NCBI GenBank assembly: GCA_910585195.1
Contig: CAJUCX010000010.1
Coordinates: 8,759-56,918, forward strand
From: an uncultured Christensenellaceae bacterium
GTDB taxonomy: Bacteria > Bacillota > Clostridia > Christensenellales > CAG-314
Length of the DNA: 48,160 nucleotides
Reading direction: 5' to 3'
Of the stretch, positions 31,731 through 39,743 are shown piece after piece; positions within the stretch are counted from its first letter, which is position 1; each line of letters begins with the position of its first letter. The translations under genes and the position numbers were made by a program. The notes beneath the pieces are model-generated. The model was not told the DNA's origin. It did no database searches and was given only the letters and a program-made list of their open reading frames with translations.

Positions 31731-33494
31731 ATGCAAGGAAAAATCGTAAAAGTTTCCGGACCTTTAATAGTAGCCGAAAACATGGCTGACGTCGAAATGT
31801 TTGACGTTGTAAAGGTATCAAAACAAAAACTCATAGGCGAAGTTATAGAACTAAGGGGCGACAAAGCGTCCATTCAGGTTTACGAAGAAACGGCGGGTTT
31901 AGGCCCCGGCGAAGAAGTCGTATCCACAGGCGCACCTTTGTCGGTAGAACTCGCCCCCGGTTTGATAGAAGGTATTTTTGACGGTATACAGCGTCCGCTA
32001 AATAAACTCTACGACGCGTCTGGCGACCGTATCGGCAGAGGCATAGAACTCACCGCGGTTGACCATGACAAACTTTGGGAGTTTGTGCCTGTCGCAAAAG
32101 TAGGCGACAAGGTAACTGCCGGCGATATTTTGGGTACGGTACAGGAGACGGAACTTGTAGAACACCGTATCATGGTGCCTTACGGCGTCAGCGGCGAAAT
32201 CATAAGCATAGCAGAAAAGAGTCAAAAGAAAGTAGACGACACCGTTGCGGAAGTCAAGACGGAAAAAGGTATCGTAAAAGTTTCTATGTTGCAAAAATGG
32301 CCTGTACGTAAAGGCAGACCTTATAGAGAAAAACTTACTCCGTCTGAACCTATGGTTACAGGGCAGAGAGTTATAGATACACTGTTTCCTATTGCAAAGG
32401 GCGGTGTTGCGGCGGTACCGGGTCCGTTCGGAAGCGGCAAAACCGTCGTTCAACACCAACTTGCAAAATGGGCGGACGCGCAAATCATTGTATACATCGG
32501 CTGCGGAGAACGCGGCAATGAAATGACAGACGTTCTCAACGAGTTTCCTGAGCTTATCGACCCTAAAACCGGTCAACCGCTTATGAAAAGAACGGTGCTT
32601 ATTGCCAACACTTCGGATATGCCGGTTGCAGCCCGTGAAGCGTCTATATATACAGGCATAACCATTGCAGAGTACTTCCGCGATATGGGCTACACAGTGG
32701 CAATTATGGCGGACAGCACTTCCCGTTGGGCGGAAGCATTGAGGGAAATGTCCGGCCGTCTCGAAGAAATGCCGGGTGAAGAAGGTTACCCTGCATATCT
32801 TTCCAGCCGTTTGGCAGAGTTTTACGAGAGAGCAGGCATTGTAAAAACTCTCGGCAGCGGAGAGCGCATCGGCGCAATTTCCGCAATAGGCGCGGTTTCG
32901 CCTCCGGGCGGCGACTTGTCAGAGCCGGTTTCTCAGGCGACACTACGTATAGTAAAAGTCTTTTGGGGCTTGTCGGCAAGTTTGGCTTACAAACGCCACT
33001 TCCCTGCAATAGACTGGATACAAAGTTATTCGCTTTATTCCGACAGATTGTCAAGTTGGTTCAACGACAACGTCGCAAGCGATTTTTCTGCATTAAAGAC
33101 CGCCACAATGCGTATTTTGCAGGAAGAGGCGGAACTTGACGAAATCGTGCGTTTGGTAGGTATGGACGCTCTGTCGCCTAAAGACAGGCTCACGATGGAA
33201 GCGGCAAAATCCGTAAGGGAAGACTATTTGCACCAAAACGCATTTCACGAAGTAGATACTTTTGCTTCATTGTTAAAACAATATAAAATGCTTAAACTTA
33301 TAAACGATTGCTATACGCTGTCGCTTACGGCGCTTGACAACGACGTAGAACTCGACGATATTTTGAATATGCCGGTAAGAGAAAAAATCGGCCGTTCAAA
33401 ATATATTCCCGAGACGGAAATGTCAAAATTCGACGATATAGCAAAAGAACTTAAAAAAGAAATCGCCGACTTGACGGACAAAGGAGCACGCTGA
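31731..33494 (+). CDS. ntpA: V/A-type ATPase catalytic subunit A
   Basis: This 587-residue catalytic ATPase subunit has an N-terminal beta-barrel, the family-specific bulge insert (about 115-190), and a nucleotide domain with Walker A GPFGSGKTV at residues 231-239, GERGNEM, the Walker B-like VAIMADSTSRWAEALRE and the PPGGDLSEPVSQ loop. ATP hydrolysis by the A3B3 head drives the rotor. GAGG precedes the ATG. Its stop codon shares one base with the B subunit start (TGATG), a coupling that suits equal amounts of A and B. Confidence 0.97.
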   Translation: MQGKIVKVSGPLIVAENMADVEMFDVVKVSKQKLIGEVIELRGDKASIQVYEETAGLGPGEEVVSTGAPLSVELAPGLIEGIFDGIQRPLNKLYDASGDRIGRGIELTAVDHDKLWEFVPVAKVGDKVTAGDILGTVQETELVEHRIMVPYGVSGEIISIAEKSQKKVDDTVAEVKTEKGIVKVSMLQKWPVRKGRPYREKLTPSEPMVTGQRVIDTLFPIAKGGVAAVPGPFGSGKTVVQHQLAKWADAQIIVYIGCGERGNEMTDVLNEFPELIDPKTGQPLMKRTVLIANTSDMPVAAREASIYTGITIAEYFRDMGYTVAIMADSTSRWAEALREMSGRLEEMPGEEGYPAYLSSRLAEFYERAGIVKTLGSGERIGAISAIGAVSPPGGDLSEPVSQATLRIVKVFWGLSASLAYKRHFPAIDWIQSYSLYSDRLSSWFNDNVASDFSALKTATMRILQEEAELDEIVRLVGMDALSPKDRLTMEAAKSVREDYLHQNAFHEVDTFASLLKQYKMLKLINDCYTLSLTALDNDVELDDILNMPVREKIGRSKYIPETEMSKFDDIAKELKKEIADLTDKGAR

Positions 33495-34870
33495 TGTTAA
33501 AAGAATATAAATCTATCAGAGAAGTCGTAGGCCCTTTGATGTTGATAGAAAACGTAAAAGGCGTAACTTATGACGAACTTGTGGAAATAGAACAGGCCAA
33601 CGGAGAAAAACGCCGCGGCAAGGTTTTGGAAGTAAACGGAGACAAAGCGCTTGTACAGTTGTTCGAGGGCTCTCAGGGACTTAAAATTTCCACGGCAAAA
33701 GCAAAATTTTTGGGCAGAGGACTCGAACTCGGCGTAAGTATGGATATGTTGGGCCGCGTGTTTTCCGGTATGGGCGACGCAATTGACGGCGGCCCTGCGA
33801 TTATTCCGGAAAAGCGTATGGACATCAACGGTCAGCCTATCAACCCTTACGCAAGAGATTATCCAAATGAGTTTATTCAAACTGGCATCTCTGCAATAGA
33901 CGGCTTAAATACTTTGGTCAGAGGACAAAAACTGCCTGTGTTTTCCGCCAGCGGCTTGCCGCACGCGGAACTTGCCGCACAAATCGCAAGACAGGCAAAG
34001 GTGCTTTCGGGCGACTCGCAATTTGCCGTCGTGTTTGCCGCAATGGGCATTACCTTCGAAGAAGCCGACTTCTTTATTTCGGACTTCAAAAAGACCGGCG
34101 CGATAGAAAGAACGGTTTTGTTTATCAACCTTGCAAACGACCCTGCGATAGAGCGTATTTCCACTCCGCGTATGGCGTTGACCGCTGCAGAATATCTCGC
34201 GTTTGAAAAGGATATGCAGGTTTTGGTCATTATGACGGACTTTACAAACTATGCGGAGGCGCTTCGCGAAACGTCAGCCGCAAGAAAAGAAGTTCCCGGC
34301 AGACGCGGTTACCCCGGTTATCTCTATACCAACCTTGCAACCATTTACGAAAGAGCAGGTCGCATAAGAGGCAAAAAAGGTTCGATAACTCAAATCCCTA
34401 TTTTGACTATGCCGGAAGACGACAAAACGCACCCGATTCCGGACTTGACGGGTTATATTACCGAAGGTCAGATAATTCTTTCAAGAGAGTTGTACAAAAA
34501 AGGTTACAATCCGCCTATCGACGTTATGCCTAGTTTGTCAAGGCTTAAAGACAAGGGCATAGGCAAAGGCAAAACGAGAGAAGACCACTCAAACACTATG
34601 AACCAACTTTTCGCTTGCTATTCACGCGGTAAAGAGGCAAAAGAGTTGGCGTCAATTTTGGGTGAAAGCGCATTGACGGATATAGACAAACTTTACGCTG
34701 AGTTTGCCGCAGAGTTCGAGAAGGAATATATTTCCCAAGGCTTTACGACAAACAGAAGTATAGAAGAAACTTTGGACTTAGGCTGGAAGTTGTTACGCAT
34801 TTTGCCGCGAAGCGAGTTAAAGCGTGTCGACGACGAATATTTGGATAAATATTACGACAAAAAAGACTAA
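33494..34870 (+). CDS. ntpB: V/A-type ATPase subunit B
   Basis: This 458-residue non-catalytic partner of A has the same three-domain layout, but its P-loop position reads FSASGLPHAELAAQ, without the GKT of Walker A. Other family blocks are TDFTNYAEALRETSAARKEVPGRRGYPGYLYTNLA and the C-terminal helical domain. It contributes the Arg finger region to the A/B interface. It overlaps A by one base, with AAGGAG upstream inside A, and is followed 15 bases later by D. Confidence 0.97.
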   Translation: MLKEYKSIREVVGPLMLIENVKGVTYDELVEIEQANGEKRRGKVLEVNGDKALVQLFEGSQGLKISTAKAKFLGRGLELGVSMDMLGRVFSGMGDAIDGGPAIIPEKRMDINGQPINPYARDYPNEFIQTGISAIDGLNTLVRGQKLPVFSASGLPHAELAAQIARQAKVLSGDSQFAVVFAAMGITFEEADFFISDFKKTGAIERTVLFINLANDPAIERISTPRMALTAAEYLAFEKDMQVLVIMTDFTNYAEALRETSAARKEVPGRRGYPGYLYTNLATIYERAGRIRGKKGSITQIPILTMPEDDKTHPIPDLTGYITEGQIILSRELYKKGYNPPIDVMPSLSRLKDKGIGKGKTREDHSNTMNQLFACYSRGKEAKELASILGESALTDIDKLYAEFAAEFEKEYISQGFTTNRSIEETLDLGWKLLRILPRSELKRVDDEYLDKYYDKKD

Positions 34871-34885
34871 AAGGATTTTATTTTT

Positions 34886-35518
34886 ATGGCAGTAATGAGA
34901 GTAAACCCTACGCGTATGGAATTAAAACGGCTTAAAGGTCGCTTAAAAACCGCGCAAAGGGGACATAAATTGCTTAAAGACAAAACCGACGAGATGGTAA
35001 GACAGTTTATCGTCTACGCCAGAAAGAATAAAGAACTCCGCGAGCAGGTCGAGTTTGAACTCGGAGAAGCTATGAAGAGTTTTGTCTTGGCGCGCGCCGT
35101 TATGGAGCCGAGCGGAATTGAAGAAGCGATACTTATGCCGTCAAGGACGGTTTCTCTCACCTGCGACAAAAAAAGCGTTATGAGCGTCGTTGTGCCGTCA
35201 ATTCACATAAACGAAGGGGAGCAAAGCGATTTGTATCCTTACAGTTTTTTAACAGTTACCAACGAAATGGACAGTTCTATCGAAACGCTAAACAAGTTAC
35301 TCGTAAAACTCATAGAACTTGCGGAAGTCGAAAAAACGACAAATATGCTTGCCGACGAAATAGAGAAAAACAAACGCCGCGTCAACGCGTTGGAATATGT
35401 AATGATTCCGCAACTCGAAGAAACGATAAAATACATCGTGTTAAAACTTGAAGAAAACGAGCGCGGTTCTCTCGTCCGTCTTATGAAAGTAAAAGATATG
35501 ATAGCCGACAGGCAGTAA
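34886..35518 (+). CDS. ntpD: V/A-type ATPase subunit D (central shaft)
   Basis: The 210-residue protein is two long helices that form the rotating coiled-coil shaft. The start MRVNPTRMELKRLKGRLKTAQRGHKLLKDKTDEM is diagnostic, and the C-terminal half has RRVNALEYVMIPQLEETIKYIVLKLEENER. AAGGAT precedes the ATG. It is the last gene of the operon; a strong terminator lies 85 bp downstream. No separate epsilon-like or J subunit gene is seen. Confidence 0.95.
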   Translation: MAVMRVNPTRMELKRLKGRLKTAQRGHKLLKDKTDEMVRQFIVYARKNKELREQVEFELGEAMKSFVLARAVMEPSGIEEAILMPSRTVSLTCDKKSVMSVVVPSIHINEGEQSDLYPYSFLTVTNEMDSSIETLNKLLVKLIELAEVEKTTNMLADEIEKNKRRVNALEYVMIPQLEETIKYIVLKLEENERGSLVRLMKVKDMIADRQ

Positions 35519-35603
35519 AACTTTATATAACTTAAAGTATATATTTTATAAATAATATTTTTAGTTCAATAAGTAATTCAAAATGATATAAAGTAAAAAC
35601 AAT

Positions 35604-35633
35604 AATTAACCCGACTTTTAAGTCGGGTTAATT
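35604..35633. terminator. Bidirectional terminator between the ATPase operon and the zinc-ribbon gene
   Basis: AATTAACCCGACTT and AAGTCGGGTTAATT flank TT, with AT tracts on both sides. It can serve both converging transcripts. Confidence 0.8.
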
Positions 35634-35698
35634 ATTTACAAATATTTTGTGCATAGCAAATATTCAAAGGCGGTCGACTGACCTTTTTTCATTATTCT

Positions 35699-36097
35699 TT
35701 ACATAAGCAAACCGGCGCATGAAACCAAGCCGATAGCCATAAGAATAATCGCGCCCCAAACAGCAAGACCGATTATGCCCATTATCATACCTGCCTTTGC
35801 CATGCCAAGCCCTTCGCGTCTGCCGTTGGAGTCGGCAATCTTTTGTTTTGCGCTGCGTGCAAATACAATCGCAAGTATACCCAACAAAATTGCACCGTAA
35901 TAAGTTACCAAAGACAATATGCCCATGACTAAACTTGCAATAGCCATCGGCTCCGTTTTGGGCGGGGCATATTGTGTTTGTTGGTAGGGTTGAGAGTATT
36001 GTTGTGTTTCTGCATTCGGCGCATTGTATGTCCCGCAGTTGGGGCAAACGTTGCTGTCGTTGTTTAATTGCATTCCGCAATTTTTACAGTAAGCCAT
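35699..36097 (-). CDS. Zinc-ribbon membrane protein, DUF4190-like
   Basis: The 132-residue protein has an N-terminal zinc ribbon (Cys4, Cys7, Cys18, Cys21 in YCKNCG and VCPNCG), a Gln/Tyr/Pro-rich linker (about 27-48), and two hydrophobic segments separated by a basic loop (PMAIASLVMGILSLVTYYGAILLGILAIVFA, then GMAKAGMIMGIIGLAVWGAIILMAIGLV). This matches the DUF4190 plan. Function is unknown. GAGGAGGTT gives a very strong ribosome site. It is divergent from the HTH gene at 36189, with two palindromic operators between them, so it is the likely target of that regulator. Confidence 0.82.
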   Translation of the reverse strand: MAYCKNCGMQLNNDSNVCPNCGTYNAPNAETQQYSQPYQQTQYAPPKTEPMAIASLVMGILSLVTYYGAILLGILAIVFARSAKQKIADSNGRREGLGMAKAGMIMGIIGLAVWGAIILMAIGLVSCAGLLM

Positions 36098-36133
36098 AAA
36101 AAAACCTCCTCATTTGTTTGAAATAAGTATACT

Positions 36134-36175
36134 CTCAAAAATTGAGAAAATCAAGTATTTTTCTCAAAAATAGAG
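36134..36175. promoter_or_regulatory. Twin operator sites between divergent genes
   Basis: CTCAAAAATTGAG (36134-36146) and CTCAAAAATAGAG (36163-36175) are near-identical 13-bp imperfect palindromes with centres 29 bp apart. The second abuts the GATAAT -10 candidate (36175-36180) of the HTH gene. They are the obvious binding sites for that regulator. Confidence 0.7.
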
Positions 36176-36188
36176 ATAATACTTTAAT

Positions 36189-36377
36189 ATGTTCAAAGAT
36201 AACTTAAAGCAATTGCGTAAAGACGCCGGGCTGACGCAATCTCAACTTGCGGAAAAACTAGGCATAAGTTTCAAAACTCTAAGCCACTGGGAAAGCGGTT
36301 ATACAGAACCGAGTATACTTATGCTTACCAAGTTAAAAGAAATTTTCGCAATTTCTTATGAAGATTTATTGGAGTAA
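36189..36377 (+). CDS. Small Xre-family HTH transcriptional regulator
   Basis: The 62-residue protein is a single HTH_3 domain: FKDNLKQLRKDAGLTQSQLAEKLGISFKTLSHWESGYTEPSILMLTKLKEIF. The recognition helix is around ISFKTLSHWE (residues 26-35). There is no sensor or dimer domain beyond this, so any signal would come from a partner. No ribosome site is visible, and a GATAAT box ends nine bases before the ATG, suggesting a leaderless or near-leaderless message. It probably represses itself and the divergent zinc-ribbon gene through the two operators. A terminator follows. Confidence 0.85.
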   Translation: MFKDNLKQLRKDAGLTQSQLAEKLGISFKTLSHWESGYTEPSILMLTKLKEIFAISYEDLLE

Positions 36378-36414
36378 ACAAAAATTAAAATTTATTAACA
36401 AACGACAAAAATTA

Positions 36415-36440
36415 AACACTGCACAAAAGCAGTGTTTTTT
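36415..36440 (+). terminator. Terminator of the HTH gene
   Basis: AACACTGC pairs with GCAGTGTT, followed by TTTT. Confidence 0.85.
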
Positions 36441-36471
36441 ATAAACAATGTTTTAATATTGCTAACAAACA

Positions 36472-36507
36472 AAAAGGAAAACTCGACTTACATCCGGTTT
36501 TCCTTTT
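36472..36507. terminator. Hairpin before the tRNA-Gln repeat array
   Basis: AAAAGGAAAAC pairs with GTTTTCCTTTT. Read on the - strand it ends in a T-run, so it can stop transcription coming leftward from tRNA-Gln and its repeats. Confidence 0.6.
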
Positions 36508-36515
36508 GAAATTAC

Positions 36516-36663
36516 GGCAGGGGTGACAGGACTCGTAAGGAGCGAAGCGACAGAATAGAGATTGTTACGCACAAGCGTCAATCTCGTCACAAGTGAGAGT
36601 TCGTAAATAGCGGCGGAGCATAAAAAAAAGAAGGTTATTTAACAACCATCTTTTTTTATTTAT
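36516..36663 (-). repeat. 148-bp direct repeat, copy 1, built on the tRNA-Gln 3' end
   Basis: It begins with the 20 bases that form the 3' end of tRNA-Gln (read on +, GGCAGGGGTGACAGGACTCG), then departs from the tRNA. It contains a GAGATTG/CAATCTC hairpin with an inner GCG/CGC stem, and near its right end a - strand terminator (GGTTGTTAAATAACC, then T-run). It differs from copy 2 at about two positions. Confidence 0.9.
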
Positions 36664-36811
36664 GGCAGGGGTGACAGGACTCGCAAGGAGCGAAGCGACG
36701 GAATAGAGATTGTTACGCACAAGCGTCAATCTCGTCACAAGTGAGAGTTCGTAAATAGCGGCGGAGCATAAAAAAAAGAAGGTTATTTAACAACCATCTT
36801 TTTTTATTTAT
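36664..36811 (-). repeat. 148-bp direct repeat, copy 2, adjoining tRNA-Gln
   Basis: It has the same structure as copy 1 and abuts the real tRNA-Gln, whose 3' end begins the third occurrence of the 20-base sequence. Its internal terminator is the natural terminator of tRNA-Gln. The array therefore looks like two tandem duplications of tRNA 3' end plus terminator plus about 85 bp of unknown sequence. Confidence 0.9.
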
Positions 36812-36885
36812 GGCAGGGGTGACAGGACTCGAACCTGCAAGTGACGGAGTCAGAGTCCGTTGCCTTGCCATTTGGCGACACCCCA
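36811..36885 (-). tRNA. tRNA-Gln (CTG)
   Basis: On the - strand this is a 75-nt cloverleaf with encoded CCA. The acceptor is TGGGGTG with CACCCCT (pair 1-72 is a T-T mismatch), the anticodon arm is ACGGA-CTCTGAC-TCCGT, and the T arm contains GGTTCGAGTCC. The anticodon CTG reads CAG. The 3' end is copied in the two adjoining repeats. Confidence 0.92.
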
Positions 36886-37042
36886 ACGTATATACGCGCT
36901 TGTTTAGTACAAAACTTTACGTTTCAATTATAAAAGAAAATATACCTTCAAACGCGGGTGATACGCTTATAGTATAAAAATTAAACTCAAAAAAGTCAAT
37001 AAAATAGCACTAAAAATAGTTATCAAAATTTTTTTATCTTTC

Positions 37043-37071
37043 TTGTAAAAACCGTCAAAATATTTTACAAT
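37043..37071 (+). promoter_or_regulatory. Promoter of the MGMT-like gene
   Basis: TTGTAA (37043-37048), a 17-bp spacer and TACAAT (37066-37071). The leader is only about 12 nt and has no ribosome site. Confidence 0.55.
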
Positions 37072-37089
37072 TTTACAGTAGTTTTTATT

Positions 37090-37425
37090 ATGAATTTTTT
37101 TGAAACCGTTTACAAAATCGTAAAGACCATACCTAAGGGGAAAGTTGCATCGTATGGTCAGATAGCAAAACTTGCCGGCAACAGCAAGATGTCGCGTCAG
37201 GTCGGCTGGGCGTTGCACGTCAATCCCAGTCAGGGCGAAATCCCGTGCCATCGCGTTGTGATGAAAGACGGAAGTTTAACAAAGGGTTTTGCTTTTGGCG
37301 GAATTGAAATTCAACGTGCTATGCTTGAAAGGGAAGGCGTGATAGTAAACAACGATTTTAAGGTTGATATGAAAAAATTCGGATGGCAGTCAGAAGAAGG
37401 AGTGCAAAATGAAAAAAGGATTTAA
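37090..37425 (+). CDS. MGMT-family alkylated-DNA repair protein (short form)
   Basis: The 111-residue protein consists only of the C-terminal methyltransferase domain: IPKGKVASYGQIAKLAG, the helix-turn-helix with SRQVGWALHVNPSQGEIPCHRVV, and the acceptor Cys53 in PCHRV. It keeps the cysteine, unlike alkyltransferase-like proteins that have Trp. It may remove alkyl groups from O6-guanine or flag them for excision repair. There is no N-terminal Ada/Ogt domain. It overlaps the DUF1846 gene by 17 bases. Confidence 0.85.
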   Translation: MNFFETVYKIVKTIPKGKVASYGQIAKLAGNSKMSRQVGWALHVNPSQGEIPCHRVVMKDGSLTKGFAFGGIEIQRAMLEREGVIVNNDFKVDMKKFGWQSEEGVQNEKRI

Positions 37426-38890
37426 CAACGAACTTTACGTTACAAAACAAAGTCAATATATTTTGGAAAGAATCAAAAAGTTTGACAACAAGCTTTATCT
37501 TGAATTCGGCGGAAAATTATTTGACGATTTACACGCGTCGCGCGTGCTTTACGGTTTTGACCCTAATGCAAAAATTAAATTATTGTGCACGCTTAAAGAC
37601 AAGGCGGAAATTATTTTTTGCATAAATGCAAACGACATTCAGCGCAATAAAATCCGTGCAGACTTCGGTATAACTTACGGCGACGAAGTAATGCGCGTCA
37701 TAGACAATTTGCGTGCCTGCGGTATTTACGTTTCAAGCATAGTTATTACACAGTTTACGGAACAAACGCAGGCGTTGGCTTTTAAGCAAAAACTTGAAAA
37801 CAGGGGAGAAAAAGTCTATATTCACCGCCTTACGAAAGGTTACCCTAATGATGTAGACACAATAGTTTCTGATGAAGGATACGGAATGAACCCTTATATA
37901 GAAACGACAAGACCTCTTGTAGTCGTTACCGCCCCTGGACCAAACAGCGGCAAACTTGCAACGTGTCTCAGCCAGTTATATCATGAATATAAAAGGGGAG
38001 TAAAAGCAGGATATGCCAAGTTTGAAACTTTCCCTATTTGGAACTTGCCTTTGAAACATCCGGTAAACGTTGCATACGAGGCGGCAACTGCCGATATACA
38101 AGATGTCAATATGATAGACTATTTTCATTTACAGGCTTACGGAAAGCAATCTGTAAACTATAACAGAGACTTGGCGGTATTCCCTGTGGTAAAAACCATA
38201 ATCAAAAAAATCACGGGAGAAGAACTTTACAAATCGCCTACGGATATGGGCGTAAATATGGCAGGGTTTGCAATATTTGACGACGAAGCAGTGCAGGAAA
38301 GTGCAAAGCAAGAAGTTATCCGCAGATATTACAAGGCTCTGTGCGACGTAAGGGACGGCAAAGAAAAACAAGAAACGCTCAACAGGCTTGAAGTGTTATT
38401 AAGCGAACTTGACATAAAACCAAGCGACAGAAGGGTGGTGGCGCCTGCGGTAGAACGTTCAAACGAAATCGAAGCACCTGTCGTGTCTATCGAAACTCCC
38501 GACGGAAAAATAGTAACCGGCAGACAGTCGGAACTGCTTTCTGCGGGGTCAAGCGCATTGCTTAATGCAGTCAAAAGCATTGCGGGAATGGACGACGACC
38601 TTAAACTTATTGCTCAGTCGGCAATAGATCCTGTTATCGACTTAAAGACGAATATCTTAAAAAACAGGAAGACGTATTTGAATGCGGAAGAAACTTTGCT
38701 GGCGTTGTCTATATCTGCCTCGTTGGACAAAAAGGCGGCCATCGCAATGGAAAACTTAAAACTTTTGCGCGGTTGTGAAGCGCATTCTTCGCATATTATA
38801 TCCAACGGAGAGCTGCAGATTTTTCGCAGACTTGGGTTGCATCTTACTTGCGAACCTCAATATATTTCATTTGAACTGTATAACGAATAA
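37409..38890 (+). CDS. DUF1846 family protein
   Basis: The 493-residue protein matches the DUF1846 family from the start (YILERIKKFDNKLYLEFGGKLFDDLHASRVLYGFDPNAKI) through VVTAPGPNSGKLATCLSQLYHEYKRG, a P-loop-like stretch at about residues 173-198, to the C-terminal domain. Length is normal for the family. Members are cytosolic with no settled function known to me. AAGGAG gives a good ribosome site, inside the MGMT gene. The shared transcript with a DNA-repair protein may be incidental. Confidence 0.88.
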   Translation: MKKGFNNELYVTKQSQYILERIKKFDNKLYLEFGGKLFDDLHASRVLYGFDPNAKIKLLCTLKDKAEIIFCINANDIQRNKIRADFGITYGDEVMRVIDNLRACGIYVSSIVITQFTEQTQALAFKQKLENRGEKVYIHRLTKGYPNDVDTIVSDEGYGMNPYIETTRPLVVVTAPGPNSGKLATCLSQLYHEYKRGVKAGYAKFETFPIWNLPLKHPVNVAYEAATADIQDVNMIDYFHLQAYGKQSVNYNRDLAVFPVVKTIIKKITGEELYKSPTDMGVNMAGFAIFDDEAVQESAKQEVIRRYYKALCDVRDGKEKQETLNRLEVLLSELDIKPSDRRVVAPAVERSNEIEAPVVSIETPDGKIVTGRQSELLSAGSSALLNAVKSIAGMDDDLKLIAQSAIDPVIDLKTNILKNRKTYLNAEETLLALSISASLDKKAAIAMENLKLLRGCEAHSSHIISNGELQIFRRLGLHLTCEPQYISFELYNE

Positions 38891-38929
38891 CAAATATAAG
38901 CCGTGGATTTTATCACGAATTTTCGTTAG

Positions 38930-38958
38930 TTTACAACTTGCTGCTTTTTTGATATAAT
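38930..38958 (+). promoter_or_regulatory. Promoter giving a leaderless winged-helix gene message
   Basis: TTTACA (38930-38935), a 17-bp spacer and a perfect TATAAT (38953-38958). The predicted +1 is 38965, the A of the ATG. Confidence 0.75.
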
Positions 38959-38964
38959 ACTGTC

Positions 38965-39327
38965 ATGTTTGATAAGAAAACTCATACAGTGTTGCATTAT
39001 CTTGAAAGTCAGTGTCCAAGCGGAAATTATAAAGTGTTGGACAAACAGGACGTTTTAGATGCAATTCCGTCAAAATTCGGCGTAGATTTGGCAACTTTGG
39101 ATGAGATTATAGACAATTTGGCTCAAAGAGAGTATCTTGTGTCCAAATATCAAGATGATGAGCAAATGTGCATTGCCTTGACGCCTAAGGTTTATTCTGC
39201 TCTGCTAAAAAATGCAGAGGGTAATGAAAAACCGAAATTTGACAGGAAGATTTATTTCATCGTAGGCGCGATTGCTTTTGTCGGGGCGCTTTTGGGCGTG
39301 ATTTGCGGCAAGTTATTGGGGTTTTGA
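38965..39327 (+). CDS. Tail-anchored winged-helix-like small protein, first of pair
   Basis: The 120-residue protein has an N-terminal winged-helix-like region (about 5-75: THTVLHYLESQCPS, VLDKQDVLDAIPSKFGVDLATLDEIIDNLAQREYLVSKY, then a beta-wing MCIALTPK) and one C-terminal membrane segment (about 96-118) that ends the protein. It has the same length and plan as the next gene three bases away. The family is not recognised. The DNA-binding role is inferred from fold pattern only; it could instead bind protein. There is no ribosome site, and the promoter places +1 at the ATG. Confidence 0.7.
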   Translation: MFDKKTHTVLHYLESQCPSGNYKVLDKQDVLDAIPSKFGVDLATLDEIIDNLAQREYLVSKYQDDEQMCIALTPKVYSALLKNAEGNEKPKFDRKIYFIVGAIAFVGALLGVICGKLLGF

Positions 39328-39330
39328 TTT

Positions 39331-39693
39331 ATGCTTAATAAAAATGAAAAAGCAGTAATGAAGATTATTTATAATAAAACGGTAAATAAAGATAAATCCA
39401 TTATCGTTACCGAGGAAGAAATAATGTCGGCTCTTCCGCAAAAGTTAAAAATAAATTTGTGCGATTTACGCAATATTTTGCGGCAGTTGGCAATAGACGA
39501 ATATTTTGAACTCATCAATTCTGAAAAGAAAGGACAGCCGGTGTTGGTAATTACTCTCACGAAAAACGGAGAGGCATTTGAAAGAGAAATGATTCAGCAA
39601 AAGAGAAATATCCGTCAAAAACTTGTCATTACGCTGATTTGTGCTATAATAACAGCAGTGGTAGGTTTAATCATCAGGGGGATATTCTCTTAA
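39331..39693 (+). CDS. Tail-anchored winged-helix-like small protein, second of pair
   Basis: The 120-residue protein repeats the plan of its neighbour: EKAVMKIIYNKTV, VTEEEIMSALPQKLKINLCDLRNILRQLAIDEYFELI as the helix-turn-helix, VLVITLTKNGEAFE as the wing, and a C-terminal membrane helix (about 97-119). Pairwise similarity is low but colinear, which points to an old duplication. GGGG lies 9-12 bases before the ATG. The two are cotranscribed and may form a heterodimer at the membrane. No function can be assigned. Confidence 0.7.
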   Translation: MLNKNEKAVMKIIYNKTVNKDKSIIVTEEEIMSALPQKLKINLCDLRNILRQLAIDEYFELINSEKKGQPVLVITLTKNGEAFEREMIQQKRNIRQKLVITLICAIITAVVGLIIRGIFS

Positions 39694-39743
39694 CAAAGTC
39701 AACGTGCTTAAAAAAACGATTATCTATCACAAAAATTTAATAA

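Noticed and set aside
36516..36811. Two extra tRNA-Gln genes
   Set aside because: Only the 3'-most 20 bases of the tRNA are present in each unit; anticodon, D arm and 5' acceptor strand are missing.
36472..36811. Prophage or integrative element at the tRNA-Gln
   Set aside because: No integrase or other mobile gene is present and the duplicated segment is only 148 bp, so a conventional integrated element is not supported here.
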